A stretch of 52,674 bases of DNA, taken from positions 1-52,674 of the forward strand of contig CANQFV010000017.1 in the NCBI GenBank assembly GCA_947599875.1. The letters run 5' to 3'. Made by a program: the position numbers and the translations under genes. Source of the DNA: an uncultured Oscillospiraceae bacterium. GTDB lineage: Bacteria; Bacillota; Clostridia; Oscillospirales; Oscillospiraceae. Of this stretch, positions 33,255-42,583 are shown piece after piece (within the stretch, counting starts at the first letter, position 1; each line of letters starts with the position of its first letter). The notes beneath the pieces are model-generated. The model saw only the letters and a list, made by a program, of their open reading frames with translations, was not told the origin of the DNA and ran no database searches.

Positions 33255-36218
33255 ATGAAAAAGCGCACCGGGAGGCTTCTGGCGCCCATCCTCATATGCT
33301 TCGCCGCCGTGGTCTCCATTGTGATCGGGACGGTGTACTACACCGTGATTTCCCGGAGGATCTACGAGGACAGCACCGCGCACCTGGAGGAGATCTACAA
33401 CCAGGTGAACCGCACCTTCGGGGCGTTTGTGGAGCGCAACTGGGGCCTCCTCACCAACTGGGGCCAGTATTTTGAGCTGACGGGGGAGCTTGACCGGGAG
33501 ACCCTGGAGGAGTACATCCTGCCCAAGCAGGACTACTGGGGCTTTTCGGATTTTTACTTCCTCTCCCCTGACGGGAAAACCGTGAATATTGCCGGCCAGG
33601 AGGGGACCATGACCCTGCCCGGCGCCTGGGAGCGGCTGATGGAGCAGCGCCTGCCCAGCATGGCCGGCCACCGCCTGCCGGAGGGGCAGGAGGTGACGGT
33701 GTTTGCCGTGCCCGTGGCCCCGGGTACATACGAGGGCTTCTCCTACGAGGCCATCGCCATGAGCTTCACCAACGCAGACCTGGCCGAATCCGTGAATGTG
33801 GACGCCTTCGGCGGCGCCTCCACCTGCTTTGTGGTGGACGGCGAGGGGGGCGTACTCTTCTCCACCAGGACGGGGGGAAGCATTTTCGCCAATTATCTCA
33901 CCTATCTGGGGGCCGCCTCGGATCTGACCCAGCGGGAGCTGAACGACATCCGCGCCGACTGGTCGAACAAGCGCTCCGGCGTGATCCAGTGCCGGATCAC
34001 CGGGGTGGACAGCTTCATCCTCTACATGCCCGTGGGCTACCAGAACTACATCCTGCTCAGCGTGGTCCCCGTGGAGGCGGTGAGCGCCGGGTTCCTGTCG
34101 GTGCAGAGCGCCACCATGCTGGTGTTCATTGCCCTCTTCCTCCTTATCGGCACGGCGGTGGTCTTCCTGGTGGTCATACGCGGCCGCCGGAAGTCCCAGG
34201 AGGACAAGCGGGAGCTTCAGTACAGGGACATGATGTTTGACGCCCTGTCCACTAGCCTGGACGATATCTTCCTGATGCTGGATATTGACAGCCACTGCGT
34301 GGACTACATCAGCCCCAATGTGGAGCGTCTTCTGGGCATCGACCCGGAGGAGGCCCGGAAAAACATCCGGGTCATGGAGCGCTGCGCCATAGACGGGGAC
34401 GTCTACATCCCCAAGGAGGAGCTTATGGCCATCCCCCTCCACGGCAGCATCCTGAAGGAGTGCGAGTACATGCACCAGCGCACCGGCGAGCGGCGCTGGT
34501 ATCGCATGGCCGTGTACCACACCGGCATCCAGGACATCGAGAAGGACATCATCGTCATGTCCGACCGCACCCAGGAGAAGCAGATGACCGGCAGCCTCCA
34601 GGAGGCGCTGGACGCCGCGGAGAGCGCCAACCAGGCCAAGTCCAACTTCCTGAGCAACATGTCCCACGACATCCGCACCCCCATGAACGCCATTGTGGGC
34701 TTCTCCGTCCTTTTGGAGAAGGACGCGGAGAAGCCGGAGAAGGTTCGGGAGTACACCAGGAAGATCACCGCCTCCAGTCATCACCTGCTCAGCCTGATCA
34801 ACGACGTTCTGGACATGAGCAAGATCGAGAGCGGCAAGACCTCCCTCAACGTGGACAGGTTCAGCCTGCCGGAGCTTTTGGAGGAGCTGAATATCATCCT
34901 CATGCCCCAGGCCCGGGCCAAGGGCCAGACCTTCACCATCCACGTCACCGGCGCACCGCCGGAGGAGCTGATCGGCGACAAGCTGCGGCTCAACCAGATC
35001 CTGCTCAACCTGCTGTCCAACGCCATCAAATACACCCCCGAGGGGGGGAGCATCGATTTCACCGTGGCCGAGCTGCCCCAGAGCGCCCCGCAGTTTGCCA
35101 AGCTGCGCTTCAGCGTGAAGGACAACGGCATCGGCATGAGCGAGGAATACCAGGAGAACGTGTTCCTTCCCTTCAGCCGGGAGATCAACTCCGTCACCAA
35201 CAAGATCCAGGGCACGGGCCTGGGCATGGCCATCACCAAGAGTCTGGTGGATCTGATGGGCGGCATCATCACCGTGGAGTCCGCGCCGGGGAAGGGCAGC
35301 ACCTTCACCGTGGAGCTGTCCCTCACTCTGCCGGAGCGGAGCGACTCCGATCTCTGGTACCGGCACAAGGTCACCCGGATGCTGGTGGCCGACGACGAGG
35401 AGGACATCTGCCTGGACATCCGCGAGGTCATGCGGGACACGGGTGTGGAGGTCTCCTGGGTCACGGAGGGCGCCTCCGCCGTGGAGTCCGCCGTCCGCGC
35501 CCACGAGAAGGGGCTGGATTTCAGCGTCATCCTCCTGGATTGGAAGATGCCCGGCCTCAACGGGGTGGAGACCGCCCGCCTCATCCGGGAGAGCATCGGC
35601 GCGGACGTGCCCATCCTGGTTCTCACCTCCTACGACTGGTCGGACATCGAGGCGGAGGCCCGGGAGGCCGGGATCAACGCCTTTATGCCAAAGCCCTTCT
35701 TCGCCTCCACCTTCTGGCAGACGATCCGGCCCCTCTTTGAAAAGGCCGTGCCGGACGCCGTCGCGGCTCAGGCCGAACCGGAGGCCGGCGTCCTGGAGGG
35801 ACGCCGCTTCCTGGTCGCGGAGGACAACGAGCTGAACGCGGAGATCCTCACCGAGATGCTGCACATGGAGGGGGCGGAGTGCGACGTTGCCGTCAACGGG
35901 AAGGAGGCCGTGGAGATGTTCGCCGGCTCCCTGCCCGGGCAGTACGACATGATCCTCATGGACGTGCAGATGCCCGTGATGAACGGCTACGAGGCCACCC
36001 GGGCCATCCGGGCCGGCAGTCACCCGGAGGCGGAGTCCATCCCCATCGTGGCCATGACCGCCAACACCTTCGCGGAGGACGTAAAGCGCGCCCTGGACTC
36101 CGGCATGAACGGGCACCTGGGCAAGCCCATCAATATGGACGCCGTCAAGGCCATGATCGGCAGGCTTTTGGGCGGCGGGAACCGGGAAAAAGGAGACGAC
36201 CGCCATGAAAACCCATAA
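33255..36218 (+). CDS. Hybrid sensor histidine kinase with two receiver domains
   Basis: Membrane sensor kinase of 987 aa. Helix 1 (LLAPILICFAAVVSIVIGTV), an extracellular Cache-like sensor (about 38-285), helix 2 (TMLVFIALFLLIGTAVVFLVV), a PAS-like domain (about 325-445), HisKA with His471 in NMSHDIRTPMNA, HATPase_c with N box LSNAIKYTPEGG and G boxes DNGIGMS and GTGLGMAI, then two receivers: REC1 with Asp762 (ILLDWKMPG) and REC2 with Asp903 (LMDVQMPVMNG). No DNA-binding or enzymatic output domain is fused, and no separate response regulator is nearby. It overlaps the next gene, a binding lipoprotein, by 14 bases, which suggests the lipoprotein presents the ligand to the Cache domain. Confidence 0.93.
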   Translation: MKKRTGRLLAPILICFAAVVSIVIGTVYYTVISRRIYEDSTAHLEEIYNQVNRTFGAFVERNWGLLTNWGQYFELTGELDRETLEEYILPKQDYWGFSDFYFLSPDGKTVNIAGQEGTMTLPGAWERLMEQRLPSMAGHRLPEGQEVTVFAVPVAPGTYEGFSYEAIAMSFTNADLAESVNVDAFGGASTCFVVDGEGGVLFSTRTGGSIFANYLTYLGAASDLTQRELNDIRADWSNKRSGVIQCRITGVDSFILYMPVGYQNYILLSVVPVEAVSAGFLSVQSATMLVFIALFLLIGTAVVFLVVIRGRRKSQEDKRELQYRDMMFDALSTSLDDIFLMLDIDSHCVDYISPNVERLLGIDPEEARKNIRVMERCAIDGDVYIPKEELMAIPLHGSILKECEYMHQRTGERRWYRMAVYHTGIQDIEKDIIVMSDRTQEKQMTGSLQEALDAAESANQAKSNFLSNMSHDIRTPMNAIVGFSVLLEKDAEKPEKVREYTRKITASSHHLLSLINDVLDMSKIESGKTSLNVDRFSLPELLEELNIILMPQARAKGQTFTIHVTGAPPEELIGDKLRLNQILLNLLSNAIKYTPEGGSIDFTVAELPQSAPQFAKLRFSVKDNGIGMSEEYQENVFLPFSREINSVTNKIQGTGLGMAITKSLVDLMGGIITVESAPGKGSTFTVELSLTLPERSDSDLWYRHKVTRMLVADDEEDICLDIREVMRDTGVEVSWVTEGASAVESAVRAHEKGLDFSVILLDWKMPGLNGVETARLIRESIGADVPILVLTSYDWSDIEAEAREAGINAFMPKPFFASTFWQTIRPLFEKAVPDAVAAQAEPEAGVLEGRRFLVAEDNELNAEILTEMLHMEGAECDVAVNGKEAVEMFAGSLPGQYDMILMDVQMPVMNGYEATRAIRAGSHPEAESIPIVAMTANTFAEDVKRALDSGMNGHLGKPINMDAVKAMIGRLLGGGNREKGDDRHENP

Positions 36219-37464
36219 ACCCCTGCTGGCCCTGACGCTGGCCCTCCTTCTTCTCCTCCCCCTGGCCGCCTGCCGGCGGGAGCAGGCGGACTCCCTCACC
36301 CTCATGGGGAAGGAGAGCGACCTGGACAAGAGCTACATCCAAAAGATCCTCCGGCTCTACGAGGATTCCACCGGGCGGGAGCTGAGGCTTATCTCCATCG
36401 AGGACGCCGAGTACGAGACCCGGGCCGCGGAGCTGTTTGAAAAGGGCCAGGCGCCGGATATCTTCCTCCACTTCAACAACGCCGATCTGAACCGCTTCTC
36501 CGTGGAGGACAATTTCCTCCGCCTCAACGACCAGCCCTGGGTGGACGGCCTCACCGACGGGGCCAGGGCCTACTGCCAGGACGCCGCCGGGAACCTGCTG
36601 GGCCTGCCCTTCTGGGAAAACTCCGTCTCCGGCTGCTACTACAACAAGACCCTTCTGGACAACCTGGGCCTGCGCCCCGCCACAACGCAGGAGGAGTTCG
36701 ATCAGCTCTGCCAGGTGCTGACACAGCTTGACCTCACCCCCATCTGCTGGCCGGCGGACGGCTGCTCCTGGATGTTCCAGTTCGGCCTGGATCCCCTGTT
36801 CGCCGACGATCCGGCGCTGCTTGACGCCCTGAACAGCGGGGCCGCGGACTACGCCCAGATCCCCGGCGTCACGGACATGGTCAGGTGGATCCGGGACGCC
36901 GCCGAGAGCGGCTGGTTCGGCGGGAGCTATCTGCGCACCGGCTGGTCGGACATCGGCCCGGCCCTGGCCTCCGGCGGTGCCGTGATGACGTTTATCTGGG
37001 ACTCCTGGTTCTACACGGACTTCCGGCCGGACGTGTACTCCGTGGACGACTTCGCCCTGATGCCCGTCTTTATGAACACCCAGGAATCCGGCACCTACGA
37101 GGGCGGGAACCTGAATATGATGATGGTCAACAAAAACAGCGCCCGGCTGGAGGAGGCCCTGGACTTTTTGGCCTTCTGCGCCGATCCTGAAAACTACAAC
37201 GCCGCCTTTGCGGGGATCTCCACCGTCCCCTGTTTTAAGGAGCAGACCACAAGCATCCAGTCCCCTATGGTTTTAGAGGCCTCCGCCTCCGTCCAGGCCC
37301 ACGAGAGGGTCTCCACCGCCGCGTCCCGCATCGTGGGATACAGCGCCGACGACATGGCGGTCATCGTCAACCGCCTCCTGCGCGGCGAGATCGGCCTGGA
37401 GGAGTGCGTCGCCCAGATGGACGCCTCCCGCAGGGCGGACGCCGTGGCCCAGGGGAAGTCCTGA
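36205..37464 (+). CDS. Solute-binding lipoprotein paired with the hybrid kinase (SBP-C)
   Basis: Extracellular binding lipoprotein of 419 aa. The signal peptide LLALTLALLLLLPLAAC ends in a lipobox (Cys23). The mature part follows the family-1 sugar-binding pattern (AAELFEKGQAPDIFLHFNN, LGLPFWENSVSGCYYNKTLL, NLNMMMVNKNSARLEEALDF). No permease genes accompany it. It starts inside the kinase gene and is followed 40 bases later by GH35, so a sensory role feeding the kinase is more likely than transport, unless it shares the permeases at 15-23 kb. Ribosome site AAAAGGAGACGACC. Confidence 0.9.
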   Translation: MKTHKPLLALTLALLLLLPLAACRREQADSLTLMGKESDLDKSYIQKILRLYEDSTGRELRLISIEDAEYETRAAELFEKGQAPDIFLHFNNADLNRFSVEDNFLRLNDQPWVDGLTDGARAYCQDAAGNLLGLPFWENSVSGCYYNKTLLDNLGLRPATTQEEFDQLCQVLTQLDLTPICWPADGCSWMFQFGLDPLFADDPALLDALNSGAADYAQIPGVTDMVRWIRDAAESGWFGGSYLRTGWSDIGPALASGGAVMTFIWDSWFYTDFRPDVYSVDDFALMPVFMNTQESGTYEGGNLNMMMVNKNSARLEEALDFLAFCADPENYNAAFAGISTVPCFKEQTTSIQSPMVLEASASVQAHERVSTAASRIVGYSADDMAVIVNRLLRGEIGLEECVAQMDASRRADAVAQGKS

Positions 37465-37504
37465 TACAAAAATACCGTGAAAACCACTGCCGGGAGGGGC
37501 GCAT

Positions 37505-39247
37505 ATGGGAAGATTTGAGATCCGTGACAACTTTTATCTGGATGGGGAGCCTTTCCGGATCATCTCCGGCTCCATCCACTACTGCCGCGTGCCGCCGGAG
37601 TATTGGTACGACCGGCTTTTGAAGCTCCGGGCTATGGGGGCCAACACCGTGGAGACGTATGTCTTCTGGAATGTCCACCAGCCCCGGCGGGGGGAATTTT
37701 GCTTTGAGGGGGCCGGGGATATCGCCCGGTTCCTCCGGCTCGCCCAGGAGGCGGGGCTTTACGCCATCGTCCGCCCCTCCCCCTATGTGTGTTCGGAGTG
37801 GGAATTCGGCGGTATGCCCGCCTGGCTGATGGACGGCCAGGAGGACATCCCCGTGCGCACGACGGACAGCCGTTTTATGGCCTGCGTGGAGGAATATTAC
37901 AGCCGCCTTCTGCCCATCCTGGCCCCCCTGCAGCTGGATCAGGGCGGCAACATCCTGATGTTCCAGGTGGAGAACGAGTACGGCTACTACGCCGCCGACC
38001 CGGCATATGTGGACGCGCTGGCGGATCTCATGCGCCGGGGCGGCCTCACCCAGCCCTTCTGCACCTCCGACGGCGGCTACGCCGACGCCCTGGCCCGTGG
38101 GTCGCGCCCGGGGTATCTGCCCACCGTGAATCTTGGCTCCCGCGCCGCCAAGAAGCTGGAGGTTCTCCGGAGCTTCCGCCCCAACGCCCCCCTTATGATC
38201 ATGGAGCTTTGGTCGGGGTGGTTTGACTCCTGGGGCGGCGAGCATCACGCCCAGAACACGGTTCAGACTGCGCGGAACGTCCGGGATGCCCTGAAGGCGG
38301 GGAGCTTCAACCTCTATATGTTCCACGGCGGCACCAGCTTCGGCTTTATGAACGGCTCCACCTGGGAATCCCGGCTCCTCCCCGACGTGACGAGCTACGA
38401 CTACGGCGCCCCCCTGGCCGAGGACGGGCACCCCACCAGGAGCTATTTTGCCCTGCAGAGCCTTTTGGAGCGGCTCTTCCCCGGCTCCACCGGCCCCCTG
38501 CCGGATCCCATCCCCACCAAGGCCTACGGCATCCTGGAGGCCGTGGGCCGCACGGGCCTGTTTGAAAATCTGGACAACCTCTCCGAGCCGCGGCGTCTCC
38601 CCCGCTGCCTGCCAATGGAGCGCCTGGGCCAGAGCGTGGGCTATATCCTGTACGAGACCCTTGTCACCAGACGCACCAGCGGCCGCGTCCTGGCCGTGGA
38701 GAACGCCGCGGACAGGGTGCAGATCTTTGTAAACCACCGCCACGTCCTCACCGTCATGGGGGAGGAGCTGGCCGGGGGCGTCACCCTGCCCCGGAAGCTC
38801 TCCTCCAAGGACAGACTCTCCCTGCTGGTGGAGAACATGGGCAGGGTCAACTTCGGCCCGCGCCTCACCCAACAGCGCAAGGGCATCAACGGCCCCGTCA
38901 CCCTGGATGGCGTGGAGCTTAAGGGTTGGGACTGCCGCCCCCTGCCTATGGAGGGGCTTGACCGGCTGGATCTCTCCCTCCCCTATGAGGAGGGCACGCC
39001 CACCTTCACCGCCTTTGAGCTGGATACGGATACGCCGGCCGACACGTTTATGGAGTGCCCCGGCTTTGGCAAGGGCGCCGTCTTCGTCAACGGCCGGTGC
39101 CTGGGCCGGTTCTGGAGCATCGGACCCCAGCGCCGCCTCTACCTCCCCGCCCCCTGGCTGAAGCCGGGGAAAAATCAGATCCTGATCTACGAATCCGAGG
39201 GCGCCGTGGGCAATAACCTGATCTTCCGGAGCAAACCGGAAATATAA
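37505..39247 (+). CDS. GH35 beta-galactosidase, cytoplasmic
   Basis: Retaining beta-galactosidase of 580 aa. The opening FRIISGSIHYCRVPPEYWYDRL is the family hallmark. Acid/base Glu158 lies in QVENEYGYY and nucleophile Glu234 in IMELWSGWFDSWG. Jelly-roll domains follow the barrel (about 380-580; FVNGRCLGRFWSIGPQR). No signal peptide, so it acts on imported galactosides, for instance from arabinogalactan side chains; the linkage is not determinable here. ATG follows GGGAGGGG. It is the third gene of the kinase/binding-protein operon and therefore probably its regulated or metabolic output. Confidence 0.96.
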   Translation: MGRFEIRDNFYLDGEPFRIISGSIHYCRVPPEYWYDRLLKLRAMGANTVETYVFWNVHQPRRGEFCFEGAGDIARFLRLAQEAGLYAIVRPSPYVCSEWEFGGMPAWLMDGQEDIPVRTTDSRFMACVEEYYSRLLPILAPLQLDQGGNILMFQVENEYGYYAADPAYVDALADLMRRGGLTQPFCTSDGGYADALARGSRPGYLPTVNLGSRAAKKLEVLRSFRPNAPLMIMELWSGWFDSWGGEHHAQNTVQTARNVRDALKAGSFNLYMFHGGTSFGFMNGSTWESRLLPDVTSYDYGAPLAEDGHPTRSYFALQSLLERLFPGSTGPLPDPIPTKAYGILEAVGRTGLFENLDNLSEPRRLPRCLPMERLGQSVGYILYETLVTRRTSGRVLAVENAADRVQIFVNHRHVLTVMGEELAGGVTLPRKLSSKDRLSLLVENMGRVNFGPRLTQQRKGINGPVTLDGVELKGWDCRPLPMEGLDRLDLSLPYEEGTPTFTAFELDTDTPADTFMECPGFGKGAVFVNGRCLGRFWSIGPQRRLYLPAPWLKPGKNQILIYESEGAVGNNLIFRSKPEI

Positions 39248-39276
39248 TCAATCAGCATGGATAAAACTCACCATCA

Positions 39277-39310
39277 ATTCCGACATATTCCGACATATTA
39301 TATGATAGAA
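39277..39310 (+). promoter_or_regulatory. Tandem 10-bp repeat next to a -10-like box
   Basis: ATTCCGACAT occurs twice in direct succession (39277-39286, 39287-39296), followed by TAGAAT (39305-39310). No -35 box at standard spacing is seen. It may be an activator site for the small membrane-protein gene at 39444, but this is weak. Confidence 0.35.
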
Positions 39311-39443
39311 TCAGGGACAGACCCATCGGCGTAAACAACAGGGGACAATTTACGGATTATGTGGTATGATGCCAATAATGGGATTTATGGACAAATCGGG
39401 ATCAATACATAATAATGATGAAGGGAAAAGGCTGGGAAAACAG

Positions 39444-39797
39444 ATGAAGAAAACGATGGATATTAAGATCAAGATCGATATTAAAAAGACCGTTTTCCTG
39501 TTGTGTCAATTTGCGATTTTGCTCCTGCCATACTTCCTTGTTTGGAGCGACACGCCTGTGCTGTTAGGAGCAGCCGCAATTATAGTCCAATATGTTTGGT
39601 CCCTGAAATATACAGGCTGGGCAGGCGCCTGCGGGTATATCCTTACCTACTGGCTCGCCGGCATCCTGGATAGGCCCCAGGACGGAAATATGTATGTATA
39701 TTGGTATCTATCCTATTTTGCCCTTGTCGGCGCGATTTTTGTCGTTGAATTGGTCGGGAAATCCAAAAAACAGGTAAAGGTGGACGCGCAAAATTAG
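39444..39797 (+). CDS. Small multi-helix membrane protein, AT-rich gene
   Basis: Protein of 117 aa: a short Lys/Ile-rich N-terminus (MKKTMDIKIKIDIKKTVF), about three to four hydrophobic segments (LLCQFAILLLPYFLVW, VLLGAAAIIVQYVWSL, GYILTYWLAGIL, YWYLSYFALVGAIFVVELVG) and a charged tail. No family recognised. The start at 39444 has a purine-rich stretch (GGCTGGGAAAACAG); an in-frame ATG at 39366 is possible but less likely. The gene and its flanks (about 39250-39900) are clearly more AT-rich than the neighbours, suggesting recent acquisition. A terminator follows. Confidence 0.65.
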   Translation: MKKTMDIKIKIDIKKTVFLLCQFAILLLPYFLVWSDTPVLLGAAAIIVQYVWSLKYTGWAGACGYILTYWLAGILDRPQDGNMYVYWYLSYFALVGAIFVVELVGKSKKQVKVDAQN

Positions 39798-39858
39798 AAG
39801 CATCGGCGCAAGTGAAATTCTTCCTCTATTTATAGAGTGCCAATTTACCTGATAGTCA

Positions 39859-39896
39859 TTTTCCCATCGGCAATTGTGCTGATGGGAAAATTTTTT
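39859..39896 (+). terminator. Rho-independent terminator of the small membrane-protein gene
   Basis: TTTTCCCATC pairs with GATGGGAAAA around a small inner GCA/TGC stem and is followed by six T. It lies about 60 bases after the stop. Confidence 0.9.
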
Positions 39897-39899
39897 ATA

Positions 39900-40155
39900 C
39901 TCACCGTTGAATAAAGATTTACTCCAGCCGTGGCTCAGATACTCCGGAAGCACAAAAGGGAATTGGGGGTTCGACAAAAGAAAACGTGCGGAACAGGAAC
40001 TTCAATGTTTGCGGGAAGCCGGTGTGACACGGGAACGGTTCCTTTGTACCACCTCCTCAAGGAGGCGAAAGCAGAGCGTTACCATCCATTCAATCTGTAC
40101 GGGCCTCCGCCCACGGAGGCCCGGGTCGCGATAACTGACGCCTCCACTGCCTCAC
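39900..40155. other. Non-coding stretch with degenerate repeat pieces
   Basis: No convincing gene. From about 40010 it contains fragments of the repeat family: a half hairpin GGGAACGGTTCC (about 40036-40047), CACCTCCTC-aa-GGAGG (about 40052-40066) and GGGCCTCCG-ccca-CGGAGGCCC (about 40101-40122). They look like eroded copies of the GGGACGGTT hairpin type. Confidence 0.6.
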
Positions 40156-40213
40156 GGGGACGGTTTTTGTGGGACACCGCAGCGCAGCGGAGGTGGTTCA
40201 CAAGAACCGTCCC
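40156..40213. repeat. GGGACGGTT/AACCGTCCC long hairpin
   Basis: GGGGACGGTT and AACCGTCCC arms extend inward through TTGTG/CACAA, with a smaller internal hairpin (CACCGC...GCGGAGGTG). Similar long hairpins with different interiors are found at 2274-2330 and 44680-44737. They resemble REP-like elements, but no REP-associated (Y1) transposase is present in the window. Confidence 0.8.
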
Positions 40214-40266
40214 TGTGGGGCACGGGAAAGGGTTCGTCGTGCGTTTCCGGGAAGCCGGTGTTACAC

Positions 40267-40421
40267 GACGCTGCCCTTTCCCCGTCTATTATACCGCCCT
40301 CAATCAACGACACGGGCCGCCGTGGGCGGCGGCCCCTACGGCAAATTATAAAGTCTTCTATCTTAACGCAACCGTTCTGTCACCCAACCCGCCCGGGCCG
40401 ATGAGGTCATCGGCCCCTACA
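40267..40421 (+). repeat. 155-bp dispersed intergenic repeat (partner of 2359-2515)
   Basis: Near-identical to 2359-2515, including GACGCTGCCCTTTCCCCG, TTATACCGCCCTCAATCA and the two GC-rich hairpins. It again lies between a GGGACGGTT hairpin and a reverse-oriented modular element, so the three units travel or are maintained together. Confidence 0.8.
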
Positions 40422-40451
40422 GGCTTCCCGGCGACGCTCCCCTCATTCAAT

Positions 40452-40719
40452 ATTTTTTGCGGGGCTTTGCCTCGCAAAAAATCCCTCTTGCCGCGCAAGT
40501 GTCCAGTCCGCAGACTGGTCACGCAGCGCGGCAGCAGGAAAACGGCTCCTGAATTCCGCAGAATTCAGGAGCCGTTTCCCGCACGTTCCCCTTGGCATTG
40601 AAAGGCCGCAGGGGTTGCCGCCAGGGTGGGAGGGCGCGAAAAGCTCCCGCGCCAGAAGACTCCTGTGGCCTTTCAAGCCAGCTTACCCCTGCGGCCTTTC
40701 AAGCCAGTCATTTCGCCAG
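40452..40719 (-). repeat. Modular palindromic element, copy 5 (-), at the oligoendopeptidase stop
   Basis: Hairpin E (40452-40482) is the GCGAGGC/GCCCCGC type; hairpin C is mostly kept (CCAGTCCGCAGACTGG, with one GT-to-GA change beside it); hairpin B (about 40540-40580) has 18-bp arms with a single bulged A and apex GAATT-ccgcag-AATTC. The hairpin A region is expanded: CTGGCTTGAAAGGCC occurs in at least two tandem copies between 40665 and 40713, whose outer arms match GGCCTTTCAATGCC near 40600. CTGGCG lies directly after the TGA stop of the M3 peptidase gene. Confidence 0.82.
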
Positions 40720-42438
40720 TCATTTCACTCCCCCAAGGTCATACCCCTCCAGCCAGCGGGCGGCCTTCTCGCACACGCCCCGGAGGGTACTCTCGTCAAA
40801 GGGCGAGTCCAGTCCCGCGTTGGAGAGCAGCTGGGTGAACACCCGGCTGCCGCCCTGGCGGGTGTAGGCCATGTAATGCTCCCAGGCGTTCTTCTGATCC
40901 TCCTGCATCATCGCCCAGAACTCCAGGGACACGGTCTGGGCCAGGCAGTAGTCGATGTAGTAGAAGGGGCTTTCATAGATGTGGCTCTGGCGCTGCCAGC
41001 CCTCCCCCTCGGCGTAGAAGGGGATGTCCCCGTCCAGGGCAAGCCAGGGCTGATAGACGCCCAAAAGCCGCTTCCAGGTGTGGTGGCGCTCCCGGGGGGT
41101 CATCTCCGGATGCTCGTAGATCTCGTGCTGGAAGTGATCCACAAGGGTGCCGTAGGGGATAAAGGTGATGGCGTCGGCCAGGTGGGAGTACCGGAACTTC
41201 CTGGCGTCCTCCCCGAAGAAGTCCTCCGCCCAGGGCCAGGCCATAAACTCCATCGACATGGAGTGTACCTCGCAGGCCTCCATCCCGGGCCAGGCGTAGC
41301 TGGAGGGGATCCGGTCCCGGTTCATCCAGTAGGCGAAGGCGTGGCCGGCCTCGTGGGTGATGACGGTGACATCGCCGATGGTGCCGTTGAAGTTGGCGAA
41401 GATAAAGGGGACCTTGTACGCCCCGAGGCCGGTGCAGTAGCCGCCCCCCGCCTTGCCCTCGGTGCTGAGTACATCCATCAGCTCCCGGTCAAGCATGGTG
41501 TTGAAAAACTCCGCCGTCTCCGGGGAAAGCTCCGTGTAGAACTTCTTCCCGGCGGCCAGGATGTCCTCCGCCGTCCCACGGGGCCGGGGATTTCCGGAGC
41601 GGAAGGACAGGGCCTCGTCGGCGAAGCTCAGGGGATACGCCTTGCCCAGTCTCTCCGCCTGACGCCGGTAGATGGCGTCGGCCACGGGCACCAGGTACTT
41701 GCGCACGGCCTCCCGGAAGCGCTCCACGTCCTTCTTGTCGTAGCAGTTTCTCCCCATCCGGTCATAGCCCAGGGGGATATAGTTTTCGTACCCCAGATTC
41801 TTCCCCATCTGATCCCGGAGCTTCACCAGCTCGTCGTAGATCCGGTCCAGCTCCGGCTGATGCTCCTTGAACCACCGGCCCTGGGCCTTCCAGGCCGCGA
41901 GGCGCCGGGCGTCGTCCGGATCCGTCTTAAAGGGGGTCATCTGGGAGTGGGTGTACGTCTTGCCCTCAAACTCGATCTGCGCCGAGGCGAGGAGCTTGGA
42001 ATACTCCGTGGTCAGCTCATTCTCCCGCTGCATCAGAGGGATGTTCTTGGGGGAGAAGGTGCGCAGGGCGATCTCCGTGTCCGTGAACATAAGGCTGCCG
42101 TACTCCGCCTCAAACTCCGGCCGGAAGGGGCTCTCCAGCAGGGCCTTGTTCCACTCCTGCCCATACTGGGCAAGCTCCGGCCCGGCGGCGTCCCAGAAGC
42201 TCACCTCCCCGTCGTAGAAGGGATCCCGGGTGTCGATGTCGTGGCGGATGGACGCCAGCGTCGCCTGGGCGCCTATCCGGTCGTCCTCCTCCTCGGCGGA
42301 GAGGAAGATCTGCCGCGCCTCACGGTAGCTTGCGGCCTTTCGCAGATTTTGGATCTGCCGGGTGTACAGCGCTTTAAGCTCCTCCAAATCGGGGCGCTTA
42401 TAGGGCATATCCTTGAATTTTACGTTGTTGTCAGGCAT
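40720..42438 (-). CDS. M3 family oligoendopeptidase (PepF-like)
   Basis: Cytoplasmic zinc metallopeptidase of 572 aa that degrades short peptides. Zinc motif HEAGH at residues 362-366 and the third ligand Glu in the helix EACEVHSMSMEFM (about 385-397), as in thimet-type peptidases. Length fits oligoendopeptidase F. ATG at 42438 follows GAGGAGGCC; own near-consensus promoter upstream. Its stop TGA adjoins repeat-element copy 5. Confidence 0.95.
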   Translation of the reverse strand: MPDNNVKFKDMPYKRPDLEELKALYTRQIQNLRKAASYREARQIFLSAEEEDDRIGAQATLASIRHDIDTRDPFYDGEVSFWDAAGPELAQYGQEWNKALLESPFRPEFEAEYGSLMFTDTEIALRTFSPKNIPLMQRENELTTEYSKLLASAQIEFEGKTYTHSQMTPFKTDPDDARRLAAWKAQGRWFKEHQPELDRIYDELVKLRDQMGKNLGYENYIPLGYDRMGRNCYDKKDVERFREAVRKYLVPVADAIYRRQAERLGKAYPLSFADEALSFRSGNPRPRGTAEDILAAGKKFYTELSPETAEFFNTMLDRELMDVLSTEGKAGGGYCTGLGAYKVPFIFANFNGTIGDVTVITHEAGHAFAYWMNRDRIPSSYAWPGMEACEVHSMSMEFMAWPWAEDFFGEDARKFRYSHLADAITFIPYGTLVDHFQHEIYEHPEMTPRERHHTWKRLLGVYQPWLALDGDIPFYAEGEGWQRQSHIYESPFYYIDYCLAQTVSLEFWAMMQEDQKNAWEHYMAYTRQGGSRVFTQLLSNAGLDSPFDESTLRGVCEKAARWLEGYDLGGVK

Positions 42439-42470
42439 CTTTTGGCCTCCTCACGGGTGATTTTTCCCCA

Positions 42471-42499
42471 ATTATACAACCCCCGGGCAAAAAGGTCAA
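42471..42499 (-). promoter_or_regulatory. Sigma-A promoter of the M3 oligoendopeptidase gene
   Basis: On the minus strand TTGACC (42494-42499), 17 bases, TATAAT (42471-42476). A short palindrome AAAAAGGGCCTTTTT near 42523 separates it from the divergent GntR promoter. Confidence 0.85.
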
Positions 42500-42583
42500 G
42501 CGCGGCCCACCACGCCCTCCAAAAAGGGCCTTTTTTAAGAGAATCGTCTTTTTAAAAAAATCTGTCTTTTTTCTTGATTCCCC

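Noticed and set aside
33012-36329. A 1105-codon open frame on the minus strand opposite the hybrid kinase
   Set aside because: It is antisense to a complete kinase with all motifs and reads as low-complexity His/Gly/Val-rich sequence. Only its last ~40 residues (PadR remnant) resemble a real protein.
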